Source: Trichaptum fuscoviolaceum
Lineage: Eukaryota; Basidiomycota; Agaricomycetes; Hymenochaetales; Trichaptaceae
Direction: 5' to 3'
Assembly: GCA_910574455.1 (NCBI GenBank)
Contig: CAJSYZ010000003.1
Span: forward strand, 3,905,250-3,969,249
DNA length: 64,000 nt
The translations under genes and the position numbers were made by a program. Below are positions 28,793 to 40,700 of this stretch, in pieces; positions within the stretch are counted from its first letter, which is position 1, and every line of letters begins with the position of its first letter. The notes beneath the pieces were generated by a model that saw only the letters and a program-made list of their open reading frames with translations, did no database searches and was not told the DNA's origin.

Positions 28793-31700
28793 TCAACTTG
28801 TAAACCTGTGTGCGAAAGAGAAACCTCCACTTAAATTCGAACCCATCTCACCAATCTTCAAGCCCTCTAATTCTTTCATCATCGTGCTCAGCCTACTCAT
28901 ACCCAGCCGGTCCCTAAACCTCTTTGTCTCCGCCGCAGAGTAAGCTTCTTCGCCGAGACCGGGTAGTCCACCTCCAGGACCATCGAAGCGATTCTCAAAC
29001 GCCTGCCAGTCGGAGCGTTGGGCGAGGTACGGTCGTAGGAGGTGCGGTTCGATGCGTGCGAGCGCGGACTCGTTTATGTAGGACTTTAGGATCTCGGGCT
29101 CAATCAAAAAGATTTTTCCAAGTTGGCAGATGAACTCAAAGCGCTCTGAAAGTGCAGGACAGTTGAAGGTCGCGATCATGTCCTGGTACGACTTCAGATC
29201 CCTATATACAAGGCTGATCAGCATGTGGCTCGTGGAGGGAAGCTGAAAGTCTGACTTCGTGAGCATCAAACCTCCCGTTGCATTGACCGGGAACTTCTTC
29301 ATGTGGTCTAAGAGGAGGCTAAATACGCGATGAGCATAGCGCATCGATACCAAGAACCACGAAATACAAACGTATTGAATCCGACGCCAATCTCTGTTAA
29401 GAAGACTTCCAAATTCTTGCCACTGAGATTTTGCTTCGCAGCATCCCTAACTTTCTCAAGCATGTCGCAACATAGTTCGCAAGGTTCAGTATTCATCCTC
29501 GAGAACGACAGTTCATCATTCTTGGGCTTGAAGTCGAGCTTCTTTTGTTTCGCGAGCTGCGCCGAAAGCCATGAAAGGATGACTATGATTATCTTCAATC
29601 ATCCTCTTTTTCAACACGAGTAGATTACTGTACTCACAATCGGTTAGTCGGTTGAGTAAGGCATTTGCTGCCCCTTCAATACGGCTAACAGTCTGGTTGT
29701 TGAAAATAACCATTTCACGTCGAACTGTGACAGAGGAGCTTGCAAGAGGTAGAAGAGCCGTGTTGACATACTGTTGCCACAAATGGCAGATGAGGTCTGC
29801 AAGTTTCAAGACGGATAATGCTTGGAAATTTGGTTCAGCTTTAGGATCTGCAGCCTCAATGCGGGAAAACGCGCTGATGGTCTTTGTCAATGTTTATCAA
29901 CGTTGGTAGAGAAAGTGGGCCTACGTTTCTAGTGCAACTTCAACGTAGTGTGTTCCTATTGCCTCTGCTAAAACTCGGGAAAGAGAGAATATATGTTTCG
30001 GACTATAAGAACAAGAGCCATCAGATGAGTCTTCTTTCGGTAGTTGAGTGCACGTACACATCATTGGAGGTCGTCAATGCAACGCATCTACCTACTGCCT
30101 CAGCATGCCACTTCATCATACGCCCCGCCGCATCCAAACTGAGCTGTCCATCTTCCTCGAGAACAGGATCTTCATTAGCCTTCTCTTGCTTCTTCTCAGC
30201 GTTTGCTGTCAGACCGGAGAATTTCATTAGAGCTGCTGCTGCCTGAGCACCTGTGCCTCCACCAGTAGCAAGGTTAGAGGACGTGTTCGCAGCTGCTGCG
30301 CTAAGTTGATTGACCATACGGTCGAACATGGTACTCTTGCCACCTTTGTTGGCCTCTTTCTACATCATATAGTTCATATCGAAGGCTTTGAAAGGCAATA
30401 AGACGACGTACATGGTACCGAGAGAAGCGAGTCAGATAGTTCATGTACAAGTCGCCGAGACTCTTGCTTTCACGTTCGAGATATCGGGTGCCTTCCGTGT
30501 ACGGTACAAACAACTCTTCCACTGAGCTTTCAAGCATGCTGCTCAAGGACACGGTGGCGGTAAGGTTGGTGGTTGAAGACGAAGCCGAAAGACCTCCAAT
30601 TGATCGCCTCAGTTCGGTTGATTCTGCTTGGGAGCGCGGGGCCAAAGATTCCAACTCCAACTCTTTCAAATCTTCTACAAGATTCGATACTTGAATATGA
30701 ACGAGTTGAAGCATACGGAGGAAGGCGAGCATCGATATTGTAGAAGCTTTATTAAGCAATTGCTCCATGTATTGCTGGATCTATTGACGTGTCATCGCGC
30801 AGTCTTCAAGACATAGTTAGTGGACGTACGGATTGAGCAAATACTCGCTGCAAAAAGACTTGCATGACTACAGGGGGGTTTGGGAAAACAACCCGCACGA
30901 TCTGACTTTCCTCGGCGACCGTAACACGAATCTCTTTGAAAAGTTCCAGTAATCCACTCTCTAAACGCGGAGCTGCAGCGTCAGGGTCAGGAAGTGCCTT
31001 CCAGCTAAGTTAATTAGCGTTGTCGAAGGCCACATTGCGTATTTAAGCAAAGAATATACATACAGTTCGCTGTCACTGTCGGAATTGTTCATCTGCCTGG
31101 CTCTATTGATAAAGAAATCATGCTGATTGACATAAATTTGAACACAAGATGCTCCGCCATTGAAGTCTTGAAGCGTTTGTGCACAGTGCTGGGAAGAAGT
31201 TGTGAGATTTGTTTTTGGAAAAGAAGAGACCTTACACCCATCATCTTGGGGTCCTCCTTTCTGTAACAACGGTCGAAGAGATTTAGCATATCCTTTTCGT
31301 ACTTCTCACAATATTTGTCTATGGCCTCTCGAGTCTGAGGGTTATAAGAATTCCCTAAGCAATAAGGTAAGTTGACCATCTGAGCGGGGACTCACTTGGT
31401 CTGCAGTAGGTAAGTCTACCTCCTTCGCCACGGCACTCAAACGGCGCAGAATAGTTGCAAGCTGTTTTCTGCCCTCCTTGCCACTCTGTTTACGAAGGGC
31501 ATCGAGGTCTGTCGTGTCTCCCCGAGAGAATTGGATGTAGTAGTGAATTAAATCGTGCGCAGCCTGTGCGCGTTGTCGCTGTATGTGAACAGATTCTAGT
31601 TGCTCGCCTGTTGGCTGTTCAGAGGGTGACGTGCAGGACGAGACTACTCATACGGACCGATGCGTATAGCAGTTCGCCCAACTTCGTTCATTTTATTTTC

Positions 31701-32195
31701 CATATTCGAAAATGATATTCCGACAGCCTATCTGACGCAGTTAAAATTGTTGCAAAGCACTGGGCGCTCTCCTTACCTCGAAGCCCTTGTTCAAATCAGA
31801 CATCTTTCTCGAGTATTCTCTTTCTGCTACCTTGACGCTCTTTTCCATTTGTTCTGATCTCGTTTGAACTGCCTTTCGGAGAGCGATGAGCTTGTCCACA
31901 GCTCCTTCAAATGTTCGAATGAAAGGAATCGGATCGAAAGCTACTCATTGTGAGATAAGTACAAACAGGTTGCCCGACATCGAAACACGCACGTCCGGGG
32001 TCAGCTTTCGAGTTAGAGATAAGCTTTTCAGATACAGTTCCAATGAAGTCTTTGACGTCGAATTTCCCCTGGCAAACATAATTGATTTAAGATGATGTAT
32101 GCGAATAGTTCTTGGTTGCTCACTTGGAATGTTTTCAATTCTAGTTGCTCCTTGACAGATGGGTCCAAGTCCTCGAAGGAATGCCCTGGCTCCAT
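28793..32195 (-). CDS. SEC10: Exocyst complex subunit Sec10
   Basis: A many-exon minus-strand gene. The first two exons are 32124-32195 (MEPGHSFEDLDPSVK) and 31993-32068; further exons lie at about 31700-31930, 31100-31380, 30301-30768, 30021-30330, 29516-29890 and 28793-29353. Sec10-type features are FDPIPFIRTFEGAVDKLIALR near the N-terminus, a long coiled coil (SEQMEKSVKVAEREYSRKM), the marker VEELFVPYTEGTRYLERESK near 30500, and a helical C-terminus (YLAQRSDWQAF). Sec10 is part of the exocyst, which tethers secretory vesicles at growing hyphal tips. The start was chosen at the first ATG giving an in-phase join; it is divergent from RIX1. Confidence 0.82.
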
Positions 32196-32437
32196 GATGC
32201 TTCTTGAGACGATGGCACAAGCCAATTGAAGCGAAGACTGTGCGTGATGCAGGTGTAAGTTCTGTTGCAACCAAACTACCAACTGCTATGATGTGGTCGT
32301 GAGCCAGCCTCCAGGTCTACTGAGGCCAGAAATAGTAGCCTTCAACTTGAAGTTGAGTGGTCTAAATTTAGACGCCACCAAAATTTGGTGTTTTTTTGGT
32401 TCAGCTCCTTCAGCACGCTTGCACTCATACGAAAGGT
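32196..32437. promoter_or_regulatory. Divergent SEC10/RIX1 promoter with three adjacent palindromes
   Basis: Three dyads lie side by side: TCAACTTGAAGTTGA (32342-32356), GTCTAAATTTAGAC (32360-32373) and CACCAAAATTTGGTG (32376-32390). Each has perfect 7-bp arms, with centres 16.5-17.5 bp apart. They end 47 bp before the RIX1 ATG. They look like binding sites for dimeric regulators or a nested structural element; function is inferred. Confidence 0.55.
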
Positions 32438-35147
32438 ATGGCTGCGCCCGACATCCTTCATACATTCCTGACCTTCCATCTCGCAAATGACTCTACCGCT
32501 GCTCACCATATTCCGTTGGTGTTATCTGGTCTGTCGTCGCAGACCATAGAAGGCTCCCAAAACCTATCCAAATGGACAAACCGCGTCAATGCACTTATAC
32601 ATGCAAGGGACTCTGGAGCTCGATGGTCGGGACTTTGCCTGGCACTGGAGACGTCAAGACATTCTAGGAGCTTTCTATTGGGCTCTGCCCAGTCTTGGAT
32701 CGCCGTCGTACTACCTATGCTTTCTGTGAGCAAATTACGACTGCGAGATGTTTATTCGCTCATATTCTTCCTGAAGAGAATCGAATCACTTGCAGTATGG
32801 AGGGCGGCGACCAAGCTTCTGTGCTTTGTGTTCACCTCAACAACTGACTTGTCCGAGTTCCAAAGACAGACAGCAACACCCAATGTGCCGAAGTTCAGCT
32901 CAGCCTTGATTTCGCTTGTGGAGAAACAGTCGGATGATGAATTGAAAGTGCGATGACTTATTATACGAGCCATAGATGTTAGCTGACTATCAAATATTAG
33001 GCAATGTGCCTGGATATATTGACCGTTGTTGTACCCTTATATCCAACGTTACACAGACAACTGCATGTTCCTCTATCTACTGTTACTCTCAAACTGCTGG
33101 ATGGCTCTGCATTCTCAACTCCCATCCGAATCGTGAACAGTGCCTGCAGGTTGCATGCTTGCCTACATGCTACAGGTGGTAAGGTAGGAGCAAGTGGGTT
33201 GTGGAGAAAAAGTCTGGACGAAACCATTGGGTTTTGTGTAACAGCTCTTTCCTCTTTGAGGACAACGACTTTAGCAAATGGTGAGCAGCTCAGCTCTCCC
33301 TGCCAGCATATATCTAAGTCTCCTCTTAACAGGACATACAGCCGCTGACGCACTATACTCTGTCCCCCTTCACCTGGATCGTCTACGATGTGGCGTTGAG
33401 TTATTATGTTCTCTTTTACGGTGCTTTGCGATCAACAAATACGATCATGCACAGTCTCATCATCCTTTGCTATAGGTCATCAGTATCTCGACCGGTTTCT
33501 GTTCCAGTCAAAGTGTTGGTTGATCTTTCTGTGGATATCTTGAAAAGCAACGGAAGAGAAGAGGTGAGATATACTGAAGGAAGTTTGCCTGTTTTGCTAA
33601 CCTCACTAAAGTTATCCTCTAGCTTTGAACCCTCAATACGGTCTCTTGAAGTATCGGTGATCCCGTGTATTCTAGATATTGGATGCCGACTGCTAGACTG
33701 CTTGTCCCTATGGTAGGCTTGTTCAAAATACCCCTTTAGTTTTCCAACTGAAATTACTATTCAGCGTACAGCGTAGACTCACACCGCATTTGACTAAAAT
33801 TCTTGCAGTAACTGTGTACCATCTTGAACAAAAGACTCCGATGTAAGCAATTCACCTTCTAGCGTTAAATTACTTCATCATATTTGGCCTAGTCGACAGC
33901 GCCTCCCGTTCGTCCGAGTTCTTTCATCTATCTTAGGCTACTGTCTACCTCCCTGTGATCCTTTAATAGCGGGGAGGATCCTGAAGGCAATTCTGCCAAC
34001 CTTGACCTTACTGCTACCTCGTAAAGGATCGGAGGAGGTGAAATGGGGTTCTCAGGATGCTGGAAGCAAGAAAGGGAAGAAGCGCGCAAGAGGATTTGAA
34101 GGAGATGAAGTCTTCAAGTCTGGGCCAGAAGTACTTTGCAAATCCGTAGAAGAAGAGTCTATGGTCCTCGCCGTGCTAAATGGTATGTGCCTAATTTTGA
34201 TAATACCTTCGTTCTGTAACTGATTGTGCTCAGGTCTACCTGCTTTACTCAGGATCCCAGGTCTTCCTGCGTATCTTGAGTCAATTACATCAAGAGCGCT
34301 CTTGTCAATCCTATTGGCTCTGCCAGAGCAACCCGCGTCTCTTATTTCGCACGACATAACACTAAAAGGAGAAATTCTAGAGAAGGTCAAGTTATTATGT
34401 ACTCAGCTTGCCATCGGAACGAGCTCTGTATTATCCAAAACCTTGCCGTTAGTTGTGGATGCTGTCTCGAGTGCGGAGGACCAGGTACGAAATTAATTAA
34501 TACTCATTGTACGCTTTGTCAATTAATATTATTTGAAGCCTCAGCCTCCCGAGATCAACTTGTTGATTGATACAATGCTTCATCCTCGACTTCCACCTTT
34601 GCTCCGAGCGCTCCCCTCCCTTGACACCATCGCGTTATCTTCAATCGACGAGGGCAAGGACGAACGGGAAACACGGGAAAGTATTGGCCTCCGAACAGGC
34701 GATGACAACACAATGCAGATTGATGGGTCTCGAAGTGAATCCGTTTTCAAACCTCATACCGGCGAGCTGCAGTCTGCAACATCGGTAGCCGAGCCCGGGG
34801 TCTCGTCTTTAATACCTTCAGCTGACCCACCTACGGCCCGAGCTACATCAGTTCTGCCAATTTCCATAAATCCACACATTCCATCCCAAGAAACTTTCGC
34901 CCCTATTCCCTCAGCAAACTCCTCCAAGACACCTTTCCCTTCTAAATCTCTATCCATGACCTCGGGGAATCATGAAGTTGTCCTATTGGATAGATTGGCC
35001 ATTACTCAAAGTAGGCCGGAACAAAATACGCCACAAAAGGTAATCACTCTCGATTCTGCTGCTGCTATGGCGGTCGACGACGAAGACGATGGAGAAATTG
35101 AGGTTCCCACTCTGGACATGGATTCAGATAGCGAGCCAGAGGAGTAG
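32438..35147 (+). CDS. RIX1: Pre-rRNA processing protein Rix1 (PELP1 family)
   Basis: The gene starts at ATG 32438 (MAAPDILHTFLTFHLAND) and has several short introns; coding stretches lie at about 32438-32720, 32770-32950, 33000-33280, 33340-33700, 33900-34180, 34224-34490 and 34540-35147. Helical-repeat blocks typical of Rix1 are visible: SSTTDLSEFQRQ-type region (STTDLSEFQRQTATPNVPKF), VVPLYPTLHRQLH and GGKVGASGLWRKSLDETIGF. A disordered, acidic C-terminus ends DMDSDSEPEE. Rix1 works with Ipi1 and Ipi3 in ITS2 processing and 60S maturation. Its stop is 27 bp from the convergent RRN11-like gene, and two ribosome-production genes follow downstream. Confidence 0.8.
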
Positions 35148-35174
35148 TTTTTTGTTTTGTTCATTACACTCAGT

Positions 35175-36119
35175 TTATTCATTTAGCCTTGTTGCCTTCT
35201 TGGCTTTCTTTGTACGCGTCCTACTTGGATTACCATCGACATCCATCTCTTCGTCGGTAGGTTCATCTACAAAAGCCTGCAATACCGTTGCCTCAGTCCT
35301 TTTCAGAAGTTCTGATGCCTGCAATAGAGAATGCAGTCAGCTGCAGTCTATGAGCCGTTAATGATTTCCGACCTCCGTGATGAATGCATACGCGACTAGA
35401 TTATCTGGGTCTATGTTTAATGTTCTTTGTAGGTGAGTTTGCGCTGACTTTAGTCGAGTACTTTCTGTAGGGTTTACTGTATGAGATCAACGGGAAAGCG
35501 ATTGGAATGAGATATTACTTTGAGCGATATTAAGTTGTGACTCCTGAACAGCTAGATGCATGGATATCAAGCCCGCATAGCAATGAAGAATGGGATTGTC
35601 CTGGTATGGGAAAGAAGGGAGATACCTAAACACAGAACGTTCGGAAGGCGTACCGTAAAAACATAGGTGATACGTACGACTCGAGCTCTTCCAGCGCCTC
35701 ATTGAATTTTCCGCCCGCAGTTAAATGAAGCACGATCTCTTGCAGTATAGCCTCTTGCTGTACAGGATAAAACATGCATTCAGTACAACGAGAACTTGCC
35801 TGCAAAGCTAGAGGCTTTTAACTTCGTTAGGATACCGGCGCATTAATTTCTTCAGAAAGTCAATCTTCGCTTGTCCTTCGCTTTGACGTGACGATTTCGG
35901 ATCAGAAATAAGGAGTAGGCCTGTCCTCCATTTCGTGTTCCAGTCGAATTCCTTGCATCTTATAAGAATCGCCCAAGTGCGCCGGGCTCGTTGTAGATCA
36001 CCACGCTCGATAAAAAGATGCAGTAAATCGTTCAGGCGTAGTATGTGAGTCTTTCTAGAGGACGTTGGCTTGAATTTCTCGTTGTCGGGAAATGCGTAAA
36101 TGAAATCAGGTCCTGGCAT
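35175..36119 (-). CDS. RRN11: Probable RNA polymerase I initiation factor Rrn11
   Basis: The gene starts at ATG 36119 (MPGPDFIYAFPDNEKF), followed by a helical repeat THILRLNDLLHLFIERGDL, then QRARRTWAILIRCKEFDW. It continues through small exons near 35650-35760, 35480-35560 and 35330-35440 to the last exon ending at 35175 (C-terminus KKAKKATRLNE). The His-Ile-x-x-Leu...Arg-Ala-x-Arg-x-x-x-x-Leu-Ile-Arg pattern is that of fungal Rrn11, the TPR-like subunit of the Pol I core factor. The assignment is weaker than for its neighbours. The acidic/basic tail DEPTDEEMDVDG then KKAKK is plausible for a nuclear protein. Splice sites in the middle are only approximate. Confidence 0.55.
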
Positions 36120-36290
36120 AATGGACGGAATTGTCTGGAAGGGTTTTATTAGCCCCCGAATTTGTCTCCGAGAACATAACCTCAAAATAGCAGGCGGTTC
36201 TCATCACCTCACGCAAGTGTTACAACTCAAATCTATCTGCTGCGTTCAAACCAGCTCTGCTATTACAACTTATTTCTCTTCACGAAACTC

Positions 36291-37517
36291 ATGGACGACT
36301 TCGATTTAGGTGCCTCAGTCTGGGAGAGTACAGCGGAGCCAAATGATAGACTCGGAACAGGCGGAAAGGCTGGTCCTTCCTTCATTATCCAGCCGTCCCT
36401 CCTTCAGGCTGACGATGGAGGCGCTGCTTTTGATGACGACGACTTCAACTTCGACGCTCCTAGTGCAGCAGCAGTAAATAATGGAGATGATGACTTTGGC
36501 GACTTTGGTGATTTTGGGGACGCATTGCAGGAAGCGAGCTCTTCTACGTTTGTTCAATCGCCTTCATTCGATGAGGACGGAGGCTTCTTTGCACCTCAGG
36601 GCATAGACTGGGATGGGTTGCAATTGAATCCAGTGCCATCACACAGGGAGTTAAGAAATGAAATCGAGGAGATCCTGCGGCCGCTGTGGGATTCAGTAGA
36701 CTCGTCAGAATACCTCACCGACGAGAACATTAGGCAAATGGCCGGGCTCAGCCAAATTCTTGTAACGTCAGAAAGGTCAAATCTATTCATCCCAGAGAAA
36801 GCTGAATTACTAATACACAAACAGTCGGACACTTTATAACTCCTTGTACCAAACCTCGCCACCGAATATACATCCTCCAAACTGGACACGGTCCCGTATA
36901 CGTCGTCGACATCTCGTGTCCTTAGGAATTCCTGTGAACTTAGATGAAGTGTTACCGAATGTTAATGGTAAAGCAATGCCTGCGCTACAAATCACGACAC
37001 GTCCATCCTCCGCACCTCCTGGACCCAGGGCCCTTAATAGGGTGACAAGTCCTCCTCCGTCCAGTGCTCATCCGAGCTCACGGCCAGGGTCGCGTCCTGG
37101 AACGCCCAAACCCAGCGCACTTGGACGAACGACTTCCGTAGCGCAAACTGGGCTAGGACCAAAACCGGAGGTTGACGAGGATCGAATAAACCAGGTGCTT
37201 GCGATGACTCCAGGTACGGATAGATTTGATATGTTTGTGTTGTCTTTTATTCTAATCCTCCATCGTCAGACTCCCTAGCATTGCTACCGTTGCCTACATT
37301 ACAGGCCCTTCAATCCAATATAAAATTACAAACGGAAAAGACCTCAGAACTACTAGCACACCTTCTGCAGCAGCGAGACGCTCTGCAACAAGACTCGGAG
37401 ATGTATAACGGACTAATAGCAGAGCTTGTCGGTGAAGCGCAGAAGATGAAGTCGGGTATTAAACAGCCCAAACGGACTGTAAGCTTGCGTAGGACGAGTG
37501 GCTTCTCTCCTAATTAA
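36291..37517 (+). CDS. LAA2: Laa2-like (DUF5102) AP-1/clathrin accessory protein
   Basis: Three exons (36291-36775, 36825-37213, 37270-37517) join in phase to 373 residues. Intron 1 (49 nt) has a textbook TACTAAT branch site. The N-terminus is acidic with DDFGDFGDFGD, a clathrin-adaptor-binding type motif. The middle holds NWTRSRIRRRHLVSLGIPVNLDEVLP, the conserved block I associate with DUF5102/Laa2. A Pro/Ser-rich linker follows, and a C-terminal coiled coil (LQSNIKLQTEKTSELLAHLL). Yeast Laa2 links Laa1 to AP-1 at the trans-Golgi. Identity rests on these two features; the adaptor role is inferred. Confidence 0.65.
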
Positions 37518-37785
37518 TCTAAAGAGTGTGTAGAGTACCTACTATATATCCGACAACTTGATACCACCGAACATTTGCCCGTTATATAGATTTAAAAGCT
37601 GTACCCGATTTATTCATAGATTAAGATGTTGCTATTTTTAGAAATACTTCGGGCGCAAAATTTTGGTCTGTGAGTTTCGGCACTCCTTCCACCCAACAAC
37701 CTCTGAAGGGCTGTGTATGTCGACCCACGACGCCGTTTACTAGGCGAATTGCTGAAGCGGCGGGCTTGCCACTGTCGCGCTCGCT

Positions 37786-40700
37786 ATGAATATCTCTAAG
37801 TCGATTCCGTCGTCCGTCCACAGTATCTCGTTTTCCTTCCTAACCTCAGAAGATATACGCCGAATATCAGTCAAGCAAATCGTCAACCCCGTACTTTTAG
37901 ATGAGCTGAATCGGCCTAATATTGGCGGTCTGTACGATCCTGCGCTCGGCCCGAGTGACAAAAAAGACGTGTATGTGTTCGAATCTTCGTTCGGGAAATC
38001 TCAGCTCAGTAAACTACAGATGTGCAACATGTCGGTTGACATACTTCACCTGCCCTGGCCATTATGGCCACATCGAACTCCCCTCTCCCGTGTTTCACCC
38101 GCTTTTCATGGTCAATATGTTCAAGCTACTCAGAGGGTGTTGCCTGTACTGCCATAGGTTTAAAATGCATCGACCACAGGTGAGAAAATGTGATGACGAG
38201 TCAAAGAATTATGTTTTGCTAATACTGTTGCTTTGAAGATAATTAAATACATCGCAAAGTTACGACTACTAGACCATGGCCTCCTAGACGTTGCCAATTC
38301 ATTAGACCAACTATCGTTCAGAAGTGGTAAGAACGCGAAGGACGAGGATGGAGAAGATGAGGAAGGAGCTCCCGAGGAGGATTCATTGGGTGATTTTGAG
38401 AAGAAAGTCAATCTAATTGTCGCAGTTGCACTGTATGAGAACCCAAATGCAAAGCGAGATCACTACAAAGATGGCCTGGTTTTCAACGAACGAAAAAAAG
38501 TTTTCGCAGAGTTCTTGGCGGGTACCATGCTGAAGAAATGTCAGAATGAAGGCTGCAGAGCGTAAGTTCTAGGTTTCTTCCGCGTGCAAGTTCTGAGTCT
38601 TTCATTAGTAACGGGAACTCACTTCGCAAGGACGGGCATACAAAAATTGTCGAACTAGACCTCACCGCAAAACAAAAGATATATCACCAATTGATGAATT
38701 TGAAGCGGGACGACGTACTCCAGCAAGAGCGAGAAGCAAAAATCCATGGGAGAAACAATCGCGATGCTCGCACAGAACGTGCAGAAGCGATGGATGTGGA
38801 TTCAGAAATGGACTCCTCAGAGAATGAGGAAGGGGAAGGAGAAGCGACGTTTTCAGGCGACGAGGGAGATGAGCCTCAGGGGAAGACAAATGAGCTCCCT
38901 AAGTCTGTTAGTGGGCGCGTGAAGACGGCTCGTGGTCGTAATGAACGTGTTATGGCACCAGAGGAATGTCGTGCTCATCTCCGACAGCTATTTGCCAACG
39001 AGCAAGCCATGTGTTCTCTACTCTTTGGACGACATGGTCCCTTCGCTCCCCTATCTCCGGACAAACTTTCCTTTGCCTCAGCTGACATGTTTTTTATGGA
39101 GTGTCTTCTCGTTTCGCCAACACGGTTCCGTCCCCCGGCGAAAATGGGTGAAACCTTGTTCGAGCACCCTCAAAACGAACTCCTAGCTAAGGTTCTCTCC
39201 ACGTCATACCGGCTGCGCGATCTAAGCGATGAACTGAAGAAGGTAACGGAGAAGGACTCCACTGTGGAAGAAGCACTTCGTAGAAAGGTACTCGGATCAC
39301 TTCTGGATGCGCTGGTCCAACTTCAAGTCGATGTTAACAGCTTCATCGACAGCAGCAAGAATCCAACCAGGGTTCGTCAGGGAAAATTGCCGCCTCCCGG
39401 CGTCAAGCAGAATCTGGAGAAGAAAGAGGGTTTGTTTCGCATGCATATGATGGTGTGTATATTGTAAGTGATATGATAACTAACTAACATTGGCTTCTCT
39501 TGTAGGGTAAACGAGTCAACTATGCGGCTCGGTCTGTCATTTCACCTGATGTCAACATTGAGCCGAATGAAATTGGCATTCCTCCCGTCTTTGCTCGGAA
39601 ACTCACATTCCCGGAGCCTGTGACCGAGATTAATGTGAACAGAATGCGAGACTTGGTCATAAACGGTCCTCACAACTATCCGGGTGCTACCATCGTTGAG
39701 TTTGAAGATGGAAAACAACAATTACTTGTACGTCCTTCCCTTTGTGTTTAGTACGTCTTTGACATCGAAATAGGAAAAACTCTCGATCGAAGCGCGTCGA
39801 GCATTGGCAAATCAACTCTTAACGCCGCAAAACAATCACGATAACCTCTTATTGAAAGGCGATTTAACCACGAGAACACCAGCGACCAACAAGAAGGTCT
39901 ATCGACATCTGAAGGATGGTGATATTCTCATTCTTAATCGCCAGCCTACATTGCACAAACCGAGCATGATGGCACATAAAGCGAGGGTTCTACAAGGAGA
40001 GAAGACCATCCGTATGCATTACGCAAATTGGTATGTGATCTCTATCTAATTGATATTTTCTTCGTGACAGCTTATGCATGTTCCCAATAGCAACTCATAT
40101 AATGGTATGCAGTATGCCAAATGATCCTTTACAATGCTGACTGTTTCGAGTAATCAGCTGATTTCGATGGTGATGGTGAGAGCATGCTATCACAAACGTG
40201 TATCCCAATAGTACTAACTTATTGTAGAGATGAACATACATTTTCCCCGTAAGTTACGAGTCCGAATTGCATGCTCCTTCGTGCTGACGATTCTGCTGAT
40301 AGAGAACGAGGTGGCAAGATCAGAAGCAATGTTTATTGCAAACACTGATAATCAGTATCTGGTACCTACGTCAGGAAAGCCTCTTCGCGGATTGATCCAG
40401 GATCACGTCGTGGCAGGTGTGTGGATGACAAATCGCGAGACGTTCTTCTCTCGTGAGGAATATTTCCAGTTACTTTATGGCGCCTTACGACCTGAGGATC
40501 AGGCGGGTGGACGTCTTCGTACACTGCCTCCGACAATCTGGAGACCTGAACCATTATGGACTGGAAAGCAGATAGTGCGTCCAACTTCGTGTCTAAGCTC
40601 GAGTTGATGAAGTTGACTTCTCTCGATAGATCTCTACCATCCTCTTGAACATCACCCCAGGGTCAGCCTGTGGTTTGAACCTAGAGTCAAAGGCTAAAGT

